From Oligoflexales bacterium (lineage in GTDB: Bacteria; Bdellovibrionota_B; Oligoflexia; Oligoflexales; RGVZ01), in NCBI GenBank assembly GCA_947494335.1, contig CANLUT010000002.1, positions 1 to 64,000 on the forward strand: a stretch of 64,000 nucleotides of DNA, in the 5' to 3' direction. Every line of letters starts with the position of its first letter. The stretch's first letter is position 1. This document shows positions 34,206-42,030 of this stretch, in pieces. The notes beneath the pieces were generated by a model. That model saw only the letters and a list, made by a program, of their open reading frames with translations. It had not been told where the DNA came from and did not search any database. The position numbers and the translations under genes were made by a program.

Positions 34206-35855
34206 GTGAAAGAGAAACAGATCATTGTTGTCATTATTTTGTTGGCAGTTTCTCTAATCACGTATCTGTGGTTACGAAACAACAATAAAGCTGTGCGGCA
34301 ACGGGGCACAACCAAATACAGGGGCCCTAACGCTGGGTCACGGGCCTCGGACCTGAAGATTCTTTCGCCTCAAGAAGAAAAAATCCGCGACCGTGCCAAG
34401 CGACTCATCAGCAAGGGTCAAATCCGCCAGGCAGCGCAGATGCTAGAACAGATTGGATTACATCGAGACGCCATTACAGCACTCGAAAAAGCCAAGCTCA
34501 TTGACGAAGCAGCACGAGTCCTACTTCGGATGCAAAATCCGACACGTGCCGGTGTCGTATATAGCCGTAATGGGCACTGGAAGGAAGCGGCTCAGTGTTT
34601 TATTCAGGCCGGCAACCTTGGTGATGCAGCAACCTGCTTGCGCGAGGCGGGAAATCATTTTGAAGCAGCGGATCTATTTTTGAAAGAAAATCAGCTAGAA
34701 AATGCTGCCGAGTGCTTCGAAAAAGCGGGGCGATGGCTAGAGGCTGCACGCTCGTGGTCAAAAGCAGAAAAACATGATAGGGCCCTACGGTGCTGGAGAG
34801 AAATTGGAAGTAACCCTTCACTTCTCAAAGGCCAAATCCCAACGTCTGACGAAATGGAAACACTTTTCACGTTAGCTAAATCTGGAGATCAAAACCCTGG
34901 CATCATCACACTCATCGTCGGGTCACCCAAAGTCAATCAAATGATTTTGACCGCCTTATCAGGTGGGCACAGAGCTTTAGCTGACAGCATCATCAAAGCA
35001 GCACCACCGCACATCATTCCAACGCTGATCAGCGAAGTAAATCTGCAGTCACCAGATGCCAAATCTCTTGCCGAAATTTTGAATGAAAGAGCAGAATACA
35101 GATTTGCCGCCATGTTATATGAGCAGCTATCACTGTTTGAATTGGCCGCCGCATGCTTTCAAAAGTCTGGCGAGGCAGAGCGAGCAAAATACTGTCTCGA
35201 GAGATTGGTCGGATCAGCTTCAAGGCGCGGAAACTTGGAGGCGGTTTCTCCAACAACTCCACCTGTGACTCCAAATAGTGGACAGCAAGTTGCAGGGGGT
35301 AACTCGCTAAAAGGAAATTTCTTTATCGAGACGGGATCATTTGCCGTGAAGAACGCAGATACATCTGCGCCCGGACAAGCCCCCAACGCTGAGTCGCCCG
35401 CACTAAAAGTAACTCCGCCACCAGCGCTGCAAGCGATCTTATCCAACAGCTCTGACGAGACCGCGGTGATAAAGTCCAGCTGGCTTTTCGCGCAAATCCT
35501 TGAGAGTGAGTTGGACAGCATTGTGAAGAGTTTTAAGATTATCAATGTCTCCAAAGATAGTGTGATTCAAAGTGGCTCGCCGAGCTCATTTCTAATATTC
35601 GTTGTGCGCGGGGAGTTGCATTCGGATCAGGGAGCAAGGGCTGCGGGACACTGGTTAGCACCAGATCTAGCAATGTCAAACTCTCCATCTGTAACCTGGA
35701 CTGCCGCTACAAGCTCCAGGGTCTTGGTTATGACCGCATCCGATTTCGATCAGACCATAGGTTCCAATGCGGGAATTATGCGCAAAGTGTTCATAAACCT
35801 GACACGCCAACGCACCGAACCACAAGATAACCAATTGATATCAAAGGCCATTTAA
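34206..35855 (+). CDS. Membrane-anchored TPR protein with CNB-like C-terminus
   Basis: 549 residues from GTG. One N-terminal membrane helix (about 5-24) is followed by a basic stretch, so the bulk faces the cytoplasm. Residues 60-200 are short helical repeats of AA..F..AG..EAA type (EAAQCFIQAGNLGDAATCLR, ENAAECFEKAGRWLEAARSW), like TPR/Sel1-style arrays. The last 120 residues (VIQSGSPSSFLIFVVRGEL ... AATSSRVLVM) follow the beta-roll of a cyclic-nucleotide-binding domain but lack a clear phosphate-binding cassette. I infer a degenerate or altered ligand sensor fused to a scaffold. The middle (350-420) is a Pro/Ser linker. Confidence 0.65.
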   Translation: MKEKQIIVVIILLAVSLITYLWLRNNNKAVRQRGTTKYRGPNAGSRASDLKILSPQEEKIRDRAKRLISKGQIRQAAQMLEQIGLHRDAITALEKAKLIDEAARVLLRMQNPTRAGVVYSRNGHWKEAAQCFIQAGNLGDAATCLREAGNHFEAADLFLKENQLENAAECFEKAGRWLEAARSWSKAEKHDRALRCWREIGSNPSLLKGQIPTSDEMETLFTLAKSGDQNPGIITLIVGSPKVNQMILTALSGGHRALADSIIKAAPPHIIPTLISEVNLQSPDAKSLAEILNERAEYRFAAMLYEQLSLFELAAACFQKSGEAERAKYCLERLVGSASRRGNLEAVSPTTPPVTPNSGQQVAGGNSLKGNFFIETGSFAVKNADTSAPGQAPNAESPALKVTPPPALQAILSNSSDETAVIKSSWLFAQILESELDSIVKSFKIINVSKDSVIQSGSPSSFLIFVVRGELHSDQGARAAGHWLAPDLAMSNSPSVTWTAATSSRVLVMTASDFDQTIGSNAGIMRKVFINLTRQRTEPQDNQLISKAI

Positions 35856-35937
35856 ATAGCCGTTTCCTGGCATGCTCCGTGCTCTAAAGAGAGTGTCCAA
35901 TCTGACTTGGCGTTCTCATCAGAAGCGGGAGGAGCTT

Positions 35938-36204
35938 ATGACAAAGGATAAATCAGTTTTCGGTGGCAATCTTGTCTGTATCAAGCATCCACAGTACACG
36001 GGAGACTCAAATCCAGATCTGTCATGTAAGATCTGCTGTTCGAAGTTCGTTGCTCGTATCCGCGCTGAGCAAGCCTCCAAATTCGAGAAAACCTGGACCA
36101 CTCTGTCGAAGACCACTGCATCAGACTTTCAGCCGATGAAGGCATCTGAACCTTCGGCAAAACCTGCCAAGAGACAAGCGAACTTTGATAGCTCTTGGGT
36201 CTAA
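35938..36204 (+). CDS. Small Cys-containing protein, zinc-ribbon-like
   Basis: 88 residues. GGGAGGAG five bases before this ATG fixes the start; the frame is open 22 codons further up without support. The core reads CIKHPQYTGDSNPDLSCKIC, then C: one Cys-x-x-His followed by a C-x-x-C-C, resembling a small conserved domain (C.KHP.Y.G...P...C..C) that probably binds zinc. The C-terminus is Lys/Ser/Ala-rich and disordered. Cytoplasmic. Function unknown. Followed by a strong terminator that overlaps the convergent gene. Confidence 0.72.
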   Translation: MTKDKSVFGGNLVCIKHPQYTGDSNPDLSCKICCSKFVARIRAEQASKFEKTWTTLSKTTASDFQPMKASEPSAKPAKRQANFDSSWV

Positions 36205-36220
36205 AAAAACTTAGAGGAAA

Positions 36221-37414
36221 TCAATTAGACTCGACGCTCTCCGCAAGGAGAGCTTTTTTTGTTCCTTTGTAGAGTTCAAAGACCAACAAACGAACGGGGA
36301 TACTCCCATTCAGTAGTTTAATTTTTCGCGAAGGTTTTAGACCAACAAACTTCCAGGGCGACTCTTCAGCGGCCAAGATGGCTGCTCGCCAACCAGAATA
36401 GTCGCGCTTAAGTTTGTCCCCAATCGCCTTGAAAAAGCTCTCGTCGTCACCAGAAAACTCGCCCTTAATCCGCTCACCATAGGGCAGATTCATGATCAAA
36501 AGTCCGGACGGAGCTGGCGGACTGGATTCAAAAAAGTCACATTTGGAGAACGTCATAAACTTTTCAACGCGAGCCCTCAATGCGTTATCTTTGGCGGCTT
36601 CCAGGTACTTCGCGCTAATGTCTGAGGCAAAAACGCCAAATGGCAAACTGTCTCGCTTATCCTGGCGAGCCTCCTCCTGGACGTTTTTCCAAATCTTGCT
36701 ATTGAAAAAAGCGAGAGATTCAAAGCCAAACTCGCCTTTCTTGCGATGGATCAGTGCGGCCTTACCCAGGGCCATGGAGGCCGCCTCAATAGCAATCGTG
36801 CCACTACCACACATCGGATCGTAGAGCGGCACGTCACCCTTATAACCAAGCTTTAGAAGCATAGCAGCCGCCATGGTTTCCTTAATTGGCGCTGGATGGT
36901 TATCGGCACGATAACCGCGTTTGTGCATTGACTTACCTGATGTATCGACACTCAGAGTGCAGCGACCTCCGCGAACAAACGCGACTAAATTGACGTCTGG
37001 AGCTTCAAGATCAACCACAGCCTTCTGACCGGCTTTTTCCACAAACCAAGACTGCAACGCCTCACGGATCCGTTTGGATATCGTGTTTGCAGTCATGACT
37101 CCGGGACCGCGATCTCCGGGAATGCCCTCGATAACAAAGGTCTTCTTTACATCAAACCAGGCACTCCAGTTAATCCGTCGTGCTTGATCGTAAAGCATGC
37201 GTTCATCTTTGGCAGAAAAATCCTTGATCACGCGAAGTAATCTTGACGCGGTTCTAAGCTTTAAATGGACTTCATAAAACGTTGACTCGTCGCACTGAAA
37301 ATGAACTGCCTTGAACTGCTCCTCGATCGAAACCGCACCCAGAGCACGCAACTCTGCCGCAACCACATCCTTTGTTTCTTCAGGAGTTATGGCGATCATG
37401 GAAAAAAGTGACAT
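36221..37414 (-). CDS. THUMP-domain rRNA guanine-N2 methyltransferase, RlmL-like
   Basis: 397 residues. The N-terminal ferredoxin-like and THUMP region (about 1-160) binds RNA. The Rossmann methyltransferase domain has DPMCGSGTIAIEAA (SAM site, about 205-218) and the catalytic NLPYGER (N-L-P-Y). This matches the N-terminal half of E. coli RlmL (m2G2445 of 23S rRNA) and the stand-alone YpsC/TrmN-like proteins; the RlmK half is absent. The exact target base is not readable. GGATACTCCT precedes the ATG, so the start is probable. Downstream of the DksA-like gene with a 48-base gap. Confidence 0.88.
   Translation of the reverse strand: MSLFSMIAITPEETKDVVAAELRALGAVSIEEQFKAVHFQCDESTFYEVHLKLRTASRLLRVIKDFSAKDERMLYDQARRINWSAWFDVKKTFVIEGIPGDRGPGVMTANTISKRIREALQSWFVEKAGQKAVVDLEAPDVNLVAFVRGGRCTLSVDTSGKSMHKRGYRADNHPAPIKETMAAAMLLKLGYKGDVPLYDPMCGSGTIAIEAASMALGKAALIHRKKGEFGFESLAFFNSKIWKNVQEEARQDKRDSLPFGVFASDISAKYLEAAKDNALRARVEKFMTFSKCDFFESSPPAPSGLLIMNLPYGERIKGEFSGDDESFFKAIGDKLKRDYSGWRAAILAAEESPWKFVGLKPSRKIKLLNGSIPVRLLVFELYKGTKKALLAESVESN
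36236..36260 (+). terminator. Terminator embedded in the 3' end of the rlmL-like gene
   Basis: A perfect 7-bp stem GCTCTCC/GGAGAGC with GCAA tetraloop (36236-36253), followed by seven T. It ends the plus-strand unit, yet its bases also encode residues about ten from the C-terminus of the convergent methyltransferase (KKALLAES). Confidence 0.9.
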
Positions 37415-37462
37415 AGGAGTATCCTTTGCCCCGGTCAGGGGCCACGAGCACGATGCTGGAAA

Positions 37463-38305
37463 TTAATCCAAAAGCTCTGCATCCTCGTCGACGACGCCGC
37501 GGCCAGACTTCTCCAGCTTTTCAAGTTGTTCCTTGTACTTGACGCTGTGTCGGCACCACGGTCTCAACTCAAGGCGGCGCTTTGGAATCGGCTCGCCCGT
37601 CCCCTCGCAGTATCCAAAATCTCCTGTCTGGATTTTTTGAATGGCATGCTCGATTTCGTTGAGTAACTTGCGATCACGATCAAGTAAACGGAATGTCAGG
37701 TTCTGGTCCACTGTTGCTGAGGCCAAATCCACCTCATCATACATTTCATCTTTATCCAAAGCGATGTTACCTGCATCCACAGCTGCTCTAGCTTTTTCGA
37801 GAAGCGATTCGCGCTCCTTTTTGAGCGCTTCGAGAAACATGCGGAGCTCGTCCTCCGAAAAAATATCACTCTGATGAATCTCACGCTTCTCTTGAGTCAC
37901 AGAAGATTCAGACACGGCGGACGGCTTGTCTTTTAACTTGAGTACTTCTGTCGGAATCGGAAGCGGCTTAACTGGTTTAGCCACTGGAGTCAGCTTTGGT
38001 GAGCTTACGGCAACCTGCTTTTGACCAGCCTCTGCTCCTTGCCCCTTGAGTTTTGGCGTTGCAACTGGGCCAACGACCTTTTTAACAGGTGTTGGTGCCG
38101 GAGCAGCCTTTGGCTTGGCAGCGACGACCGCTGGCTTTTTAGCAGGGGCTAGTTTTTTTACGGGTGCTGCCTTCTTAGCTGGCGCAGCTTTCTTTGCAGG
38201 GGGGGCTTTCTTGGCCGGAGCTACCTTTTTTGCAGGAGCTGCTTTTTTTGCGGCAGGTTTTGCCTTCGGTGCAGGTTTCTTTGCTTTAGCTTTTGCCTTA
38301 GCCAT
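37463..38305 (-). CDS. DksA/TraR-like regulator with histone-H1-like tail
   Basis: 280 residues. The first 110 are Lys/Ala/Pro-rich repeats (PAKKA, AAPAKKAAP), like histone H1 or AlgP tails. Residues 150-225 form the DksA coiled coil with the tip motif YDEVDLASAT, and 229-262 form the globular end GDFGYCEGTGEPIPKRRLEL. Of the usual four zinc Cys only C233 and C251 remain, as in alphaproteobacterial low-Cys DksA. It should enter the RNA polymerase secondary channel and act with ppGpp; the tail may bind DNA. AAGGAAGG five bases before this ATG decides the start over one six codons upstream. Confidence 0.88.
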   Translation of the reverse strand: MAKAKAKAKKPAPKAKPAAKKAAPAKKVAPAKKAPPAKKAAPAKKAAPVKKLAPAKKPAVVAAKPKAAPAPTPVKKVVGPVATPKLKGQGAEAGQKQVAVSSPKLTPVAKPVKPLPIPTEVLKLKDKPSAVSESSVTQEKREIHQSDIFSEDELRMFLEALKKERESLLEKARAAVDAGNIALDKDEMYDEVDLASATVDQNLTFRLLDRDRKLLNEIEHAIQKIQTGDFGYCEGTGEPIPKRRLELRPWCRHSVKYKEQLEKLEKSGRGVVDEDAELLD

Positions 38306-38425
38306 GGTTGCCTTCCTTGTCACTCAATTTATAGAACCTAAACCGCAAAAATTACGGCCAAAATCCAATCCAACACTATAGCCATGCCCTTGGGGCTTGG
38401 CAAGCAAACACAAACCGACCTCGAC

Positions 38426-41173
38426 CTAAGGATTAAGAACATCATCATCAAAGAGTGCGCGCTGCTGCACGGGCGCCAACATCGATTTAAGATCATTAAG
38501 GATATTAAGGGCTTGAAGTGGAGTTGTTTTGTGAATCTTGATGCTCTCAAGTTTCATCGCCAAGCGGCTTAATGTTTGATCTGCGATCATTGTTTTGTCA
38601 GTTGCAGCTGACTCATCATCACTCGACAGCCCAAACAGTCCTTTTTGCACCTTTGATAAACCCTTGTTGGGCCCTGGGTCTTTCACTGTCGCGCCCGAGA
38701 TCTCGCGCGTCACGACCGGCTGAACAGAAGCCGAGACCTCAGGAGCCTTCAGTCTTGCCTTGGCTAATTCGATGACATGGTTTGGAACACCGGCAAGCTT
38801 GGCAACCTCAATTCCAAAAGAACTGGCCGAAGCGCCCGTGACCAGACGATGGGAGAACACAATACTATCTTCCTTTTCAACGACCTCGGTCTGCATGGGG
38901 ACGACAGATTTTCGCGATGACATTAAGGGCACAAGCTCATGATAGTGGGTCGCAAACATCGTAAAACAGCAGACTCGATCTGAAAGATCCTCCATGATGG
39001 CAGCAGCAATCGCAAGACCATCAGTTGTCGATGTTCCGCGACCGACTTCATCCAATATCACCAAGCTTTTCGCGGTCGCCTGCCGCAAAATTTCCGCCGC
39101 CTCACTCATTTCCACCATGAATGTTGACTGACCGCGACTTAAATCATCACTTGCACCAACACGGGTAAATATTCTGTCAAAAATCGGCATTTCAGCCTCA
39201 ACAGCTGGCACCCAACATCCCGCCTGACAAAGAATCGCGGCGATGGCTGTTTGTCTCATAATCGTTGATTTTCCGGCCATGTTAGGCCCCGTAATCAAGA
39301 TCTGACTTTTTCCCTCGTTCATGAAGACATCGTTAGACACAAACTCATGGCGACCCACAAATTTTTCCACGACGGGATGGCGACAAGACTTCAAGGTTAA
39401 TCGTCGCGGACCATCAGTCAGCACTGGTTTGGCATATGATTCTTTCAATGAAAGCCAGGCAAAGCTTTGGATCATATCCAGCTCCCCTAGGGCTTTTGCA
39501 GCACCCATTAGGCTGTCGCGGTGGGGCTTCAGTCGATCCAATAGATCAGCATAAAGGCGCTGTTCACGCTGGATGGCTTGATCATTTGCGGAGGCCAACT
39601 CATCATCAAGCTCTTTGAGCTCAACCGTCGTGTATCGCTCCCCATTGGTCATGGTTTGCCGGCGTATGAAAAAATCCGGAACACGCGACAGATTCGATTT
39701 CGTGACCTCCAGCAATAATCCGTAACTTTTGTGAGACTTGACCTTTAAGCTGGTAATGCCGGTTTTCTGACGTAAACTTTCCTCGTAGGCTGCAACCTTT
39801 TCTTCGCCATGGGCTGCCAACTGGTTCTTATCGTCAAGAAACTTGTCGTATCCGACACGAAAGACACCTCGCCCACTTCCCAATGCCTCGGGACTTTCGA
39901 TCATGACATCGGCCAATAAAGCTAAGACGTCACCAGCAGAAACAAGTGATTCTGCCATCGAAACCATAGCCTTTGATGTCTCATCAACACCCAAAAGAAC
40001 TGGCGACAAGACATTCGCCTTTGCCAAAGCATTACGGACCATGGCGAGTTCATAAGGACTTGCTGAATTGGCCATAATTCGGGTTGTCAGTCGCGCAAGA
40101 TCGGGAGTATTGCGAAGCTCTAGGCGAACCTTGGATAAAAACTCTTCCCCTGCTTTAACAAAAAGTCCGACAGCATCATGGCGCGCCATGATCGAAGCCT
40201 TGCTCACCAAAGGATGCGCCAAAGCATGTCGTATGGCCCTTGACCCCATAGGAGAGAGCGTCCGGTCGATCACACGCGCAAGGCTTCCGTCCGTTTGGCG
40301 GCGCCTGCTTGTTTCAAAAATCTCAAGATCACGAATCACCGTCTCTGATAGAGCCATCGATTCGGGCTCGTCTAGTGGCAATATACGCATAAACTGACCC
40401 GTGGACGCCTTAAGAGACTCCATATAAGCCATGACACTTGCAATCAAGGCTTCACCGCCCACCACATGACAACACGGTTGTTGGCTCAGATCAGAAGTAC
40501 CAAAAAGCTTAGTCAAGGTTGCCTTTTGCAAGGACTCGTCTTTTAAAGGGGCCTCGGGCAGAACATCCATACGGACAAGGTGCTCACGAGTCCATGTCTC
40601 AAGAGCCTTCTGCACATGCGCTTGAGCAAAACGTCTAACTAACACCTCGCTAGGCCTAAATTGGCGCACATATCGCAGAAGAGCTCCACGGGGAATAGAC
40701 CCCAAACGGAACTCACCTGTGGAGACATCGATTGCTGCGAGAACCTCTTTGTCTTGTCCTGGCACATCCGTCCATGCCAACAAATAGTTCGGATTTTCCT
40801 GATCGAGCCCCTCCAACTCATCGATGCTGCCGGGCGTATAAATTCTTGTGACACCACGTTTTACCAAACCCTTGGCTGCAGATGCTTCTTCAAGCTGCTC
40901 ACAAATGGCCACTTTATAGCCAAGTTTGATGAGCTTTAACCAGTAACCTTTTGCACTGTGGTGAGGCACTCCACAGAATGGAATTTTCGTGTTGTCCCCT
41001 TTTTCCCGACTGGTCAAAACGATGTCGATTTTGGGCGCAATCTCTTCAGCGTCATTGCCGAAAATTTCAAAAAAATCGCCCATGCGGAAAAATAAAATGG
41101 CATCGCCTACCGTCTCTTTGATGTCGTAATACTGACGAAGCATGGGTGTTAATTTTGTTTGTTCTACTGACAT
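38426..41173 (-). CDS. mutS: DNA mismatch repair protein
   Basis: 915 residues, slightly longer than E. coli MutS (853). The mismatch-binding F-x-E motif is F34-F-E36 in MGDFFEIF. The connector, lever and clamp domains follow, then the ABC ATPase with Walker A TGPNMAGKST, and DEVGRGTSTTDG. It recognises base mismatches and small loops and recruits MutL. The last 60 residues contain the dimer/tetramer helix region with an added tail ending FDDDVLNP. GAGG six bases before the ATG. No mutL or mutH nearby. All key residues present. Confidence 0.96.
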   Translation of the reverse strand: MSVEQTKLTPMLRQYYDIKETVGDAILFFRMGDFFEIFGNDAEEIAPKIDIVLTSREKGDNTKIPFCGVPHHSAKGYWLKLIKLGYKVAICEQLEEASAAKGLVKRGVTRIYTPGSIDELEGLDQENPNYLLAWTDVPGQDKEVLAAIDVSTGEFRLGSIPRGALLRYVRQFRPSEVLVRRFAQAHVQKALETWTREHLVRMDVLPEAPLKDESLQKATLTKLFGTSDLSQQPCCHVVGGEALIASVMAYMESLKASTGQFMRILPLDEPESMALSETVIRDLEIFETSRRRQTDGSLARVIDRTLSPMGSRAIRHALAHPLVSKASIMARHDAVGLFVKAGEEFLSKVRLELRNTPDLARLTTRIMANSASPYELAMVRNALAKANVLSPVLLGVDETSKAMVSMAESLVSAGDVLALLADVMIESPEALGSGRGVFRVGYDKFLDDKNQLAAHGEEKVAAYEESLRQKTGITSLKVKSHKSYGLLLEVTKSNLSRVPDFFIRRQTMTNGERYTTVELKELDDELASANDQAIQREQRLYADLLDRLKPHRDSLMGAAKALGELDMIQSFAWLSLKESYAKPVLTDGPRRLTLKSCRHPVVEKFVGRHEFVSNDVFMNEGKSQILITGPNMAGKSTIMRQTAIAAILCQAGCWVPAVEAEMPIFDRIFTRVGASDDLSRGQSTFMVEMSEAAEILRQATAKSLVILDEVGRGTSTTDGLAIAAAIMEDLSDRVCCFTMFATHYHELVPLMSSRKSVVPMQTEVVEKEDSIVFSHRLVTGASASSFGIEVAKLAGVPNHVIELAKARLKAPEVSASVQPVVTREISGATVKDPGPNKGLSKVQKGLFGLSSDDESAATDKTMIADQTLSRLAMKLESIKIHKTTPLQALNILNDLKSMLAPVQQRALFDDDVLNP

Positions 41174-41237
41174 AACTGGCCTCGCTACCAGATGAGTTTC
41201 GTTGCGTTAATTTTCTAGACCAATTCGTTGCCAAACT

Positions 41238-41957
41238 TCATGACGACGATGCAATCACAAGTCCTTCAACAGACTGAGCCCCAAGCTCCTTAAGCTGGTT
41301 AAAAATTGTTCTCATAGTCAAACCCGTTGTCATGACATCGTCAACCACAAGAATTCGTTTGGCACCAGAAATGAGTGACTCAAGCGATCTCATTTTTTTA
41401 AAAACGTTAAAATTTCTATTATTTATTGAATACCACCCCAGCCTGCTTAAATCATGAGCATTCCGTCCTGCCCTTTTTGCTTTGAGCGCAAGGCGTGGAA
41501 GCAAAGTCTGCACAATTTGATCTTGAGTAAACACGGTGCGCACAAGCAACTCAGCGAGATCAAAGCGACCTCTAACACGGCCCCAAGTACTGGCCGGCGC
41601 TGGAATTATGAGATGCTCTGCATAGGGTATGAAGTCCACGCCAGATGACAGAGCATTTTTCACAATGTGACAGATAACGCCTGCGGCCACGGCATCGTTT
41701 TTGACTTTTGACCGCATGATGAGGCGTCGAACAAGTCCTTCATAGGGGAAAATAACTCGTACCCTAGCGTCACAGAAATCTTCCCATCTAGGCCGTGCAA
41801 GGTCCTTCAGACAACGCTCACACTGGACGCACAAGGACGTTGAAGACTTCGAGTTTACACACCATGATTGACAGACCATACAAACCATCAAGGTTTCTTT
41901 ATCAGCCAGTCCAGCGAGACCGCCACTGACGACTACATTTTTCAGGCAATTTTTCAT
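41238..41957 (-). CDS. ComF family phosphoribosyltransferase-like protein
   Basis: 239 residues. The N-terminal Cys cluster (CMVCQSWC ... CVQCERC) forms a probable zinc ribbon. The C-terminal phosphoribosyltransferase fold carries the PRPP loop ILVVDDVMTTGLTM. It matches ComF/GntX proteins, needed for natural DNA uptake or linked to it in several species; the biochemical role is unsettled. RAGRNAHDLSR corresponds to the K..R.Q..L...R segment of the family, with His replacing Gln. No clear ribosome site, so the start is uncertain. It lies 64 bases upstream of mutS in the same direction. Confidence 0.88.
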   Translation of the reverse strand: MKNCLKNVVVSGGLAGLADKETLMVCMVCQSWCVNSKSSTSLCVQCERCLKDLARPRWEDFCDARVRVIFPYEGLVRRLIMRSKVKNDAVAAGVICHIVKNALSSGVDFIPYAEHLIIPAPASTWGRVRGRFDLAELLVRTVFTQDQIVQTLLPRLALKAKRAGRNAHDLSRLGWYSINNRNFNVFKKMRSLESLISGAKRILVVDDVMTTGLTMRTIFNQLKELGAQSVEGLVIASSS

Positions 41958-42030
41958 ACAATGTTAAAATCTTAAATCGATGAGTGCTCCTCCACAGCAT
42001 CTAGGTCAAACACAATAGAGCGGGTCTGCG

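Noticed and set aside
37429-37443. GCCCC-GGTCA-GGGGC hairpin between the DksA-like and rlmL-like genes
   Set aside because: No T run on either strand and only five pairs; not called a terminator.
37990-38300. Lys/Ala/Pro repeats considered as a DNA tandem repeat
   Set aside because: Codon-level variation is high; it is a protein composition repeat, not a DNA array.
38046-38381. 111-residue plus-strand frame rich in Ala/Gly/Phe, membrane-like
   Set aside because: Antisense of the Lys/Ala/Pro repeat tail of the DksA-like gene; composition explains it.
38380-38401. Hairpin downstream of mutS
   Set aside because: One mismatch, tiny loop and no T run; insufficient evidence.
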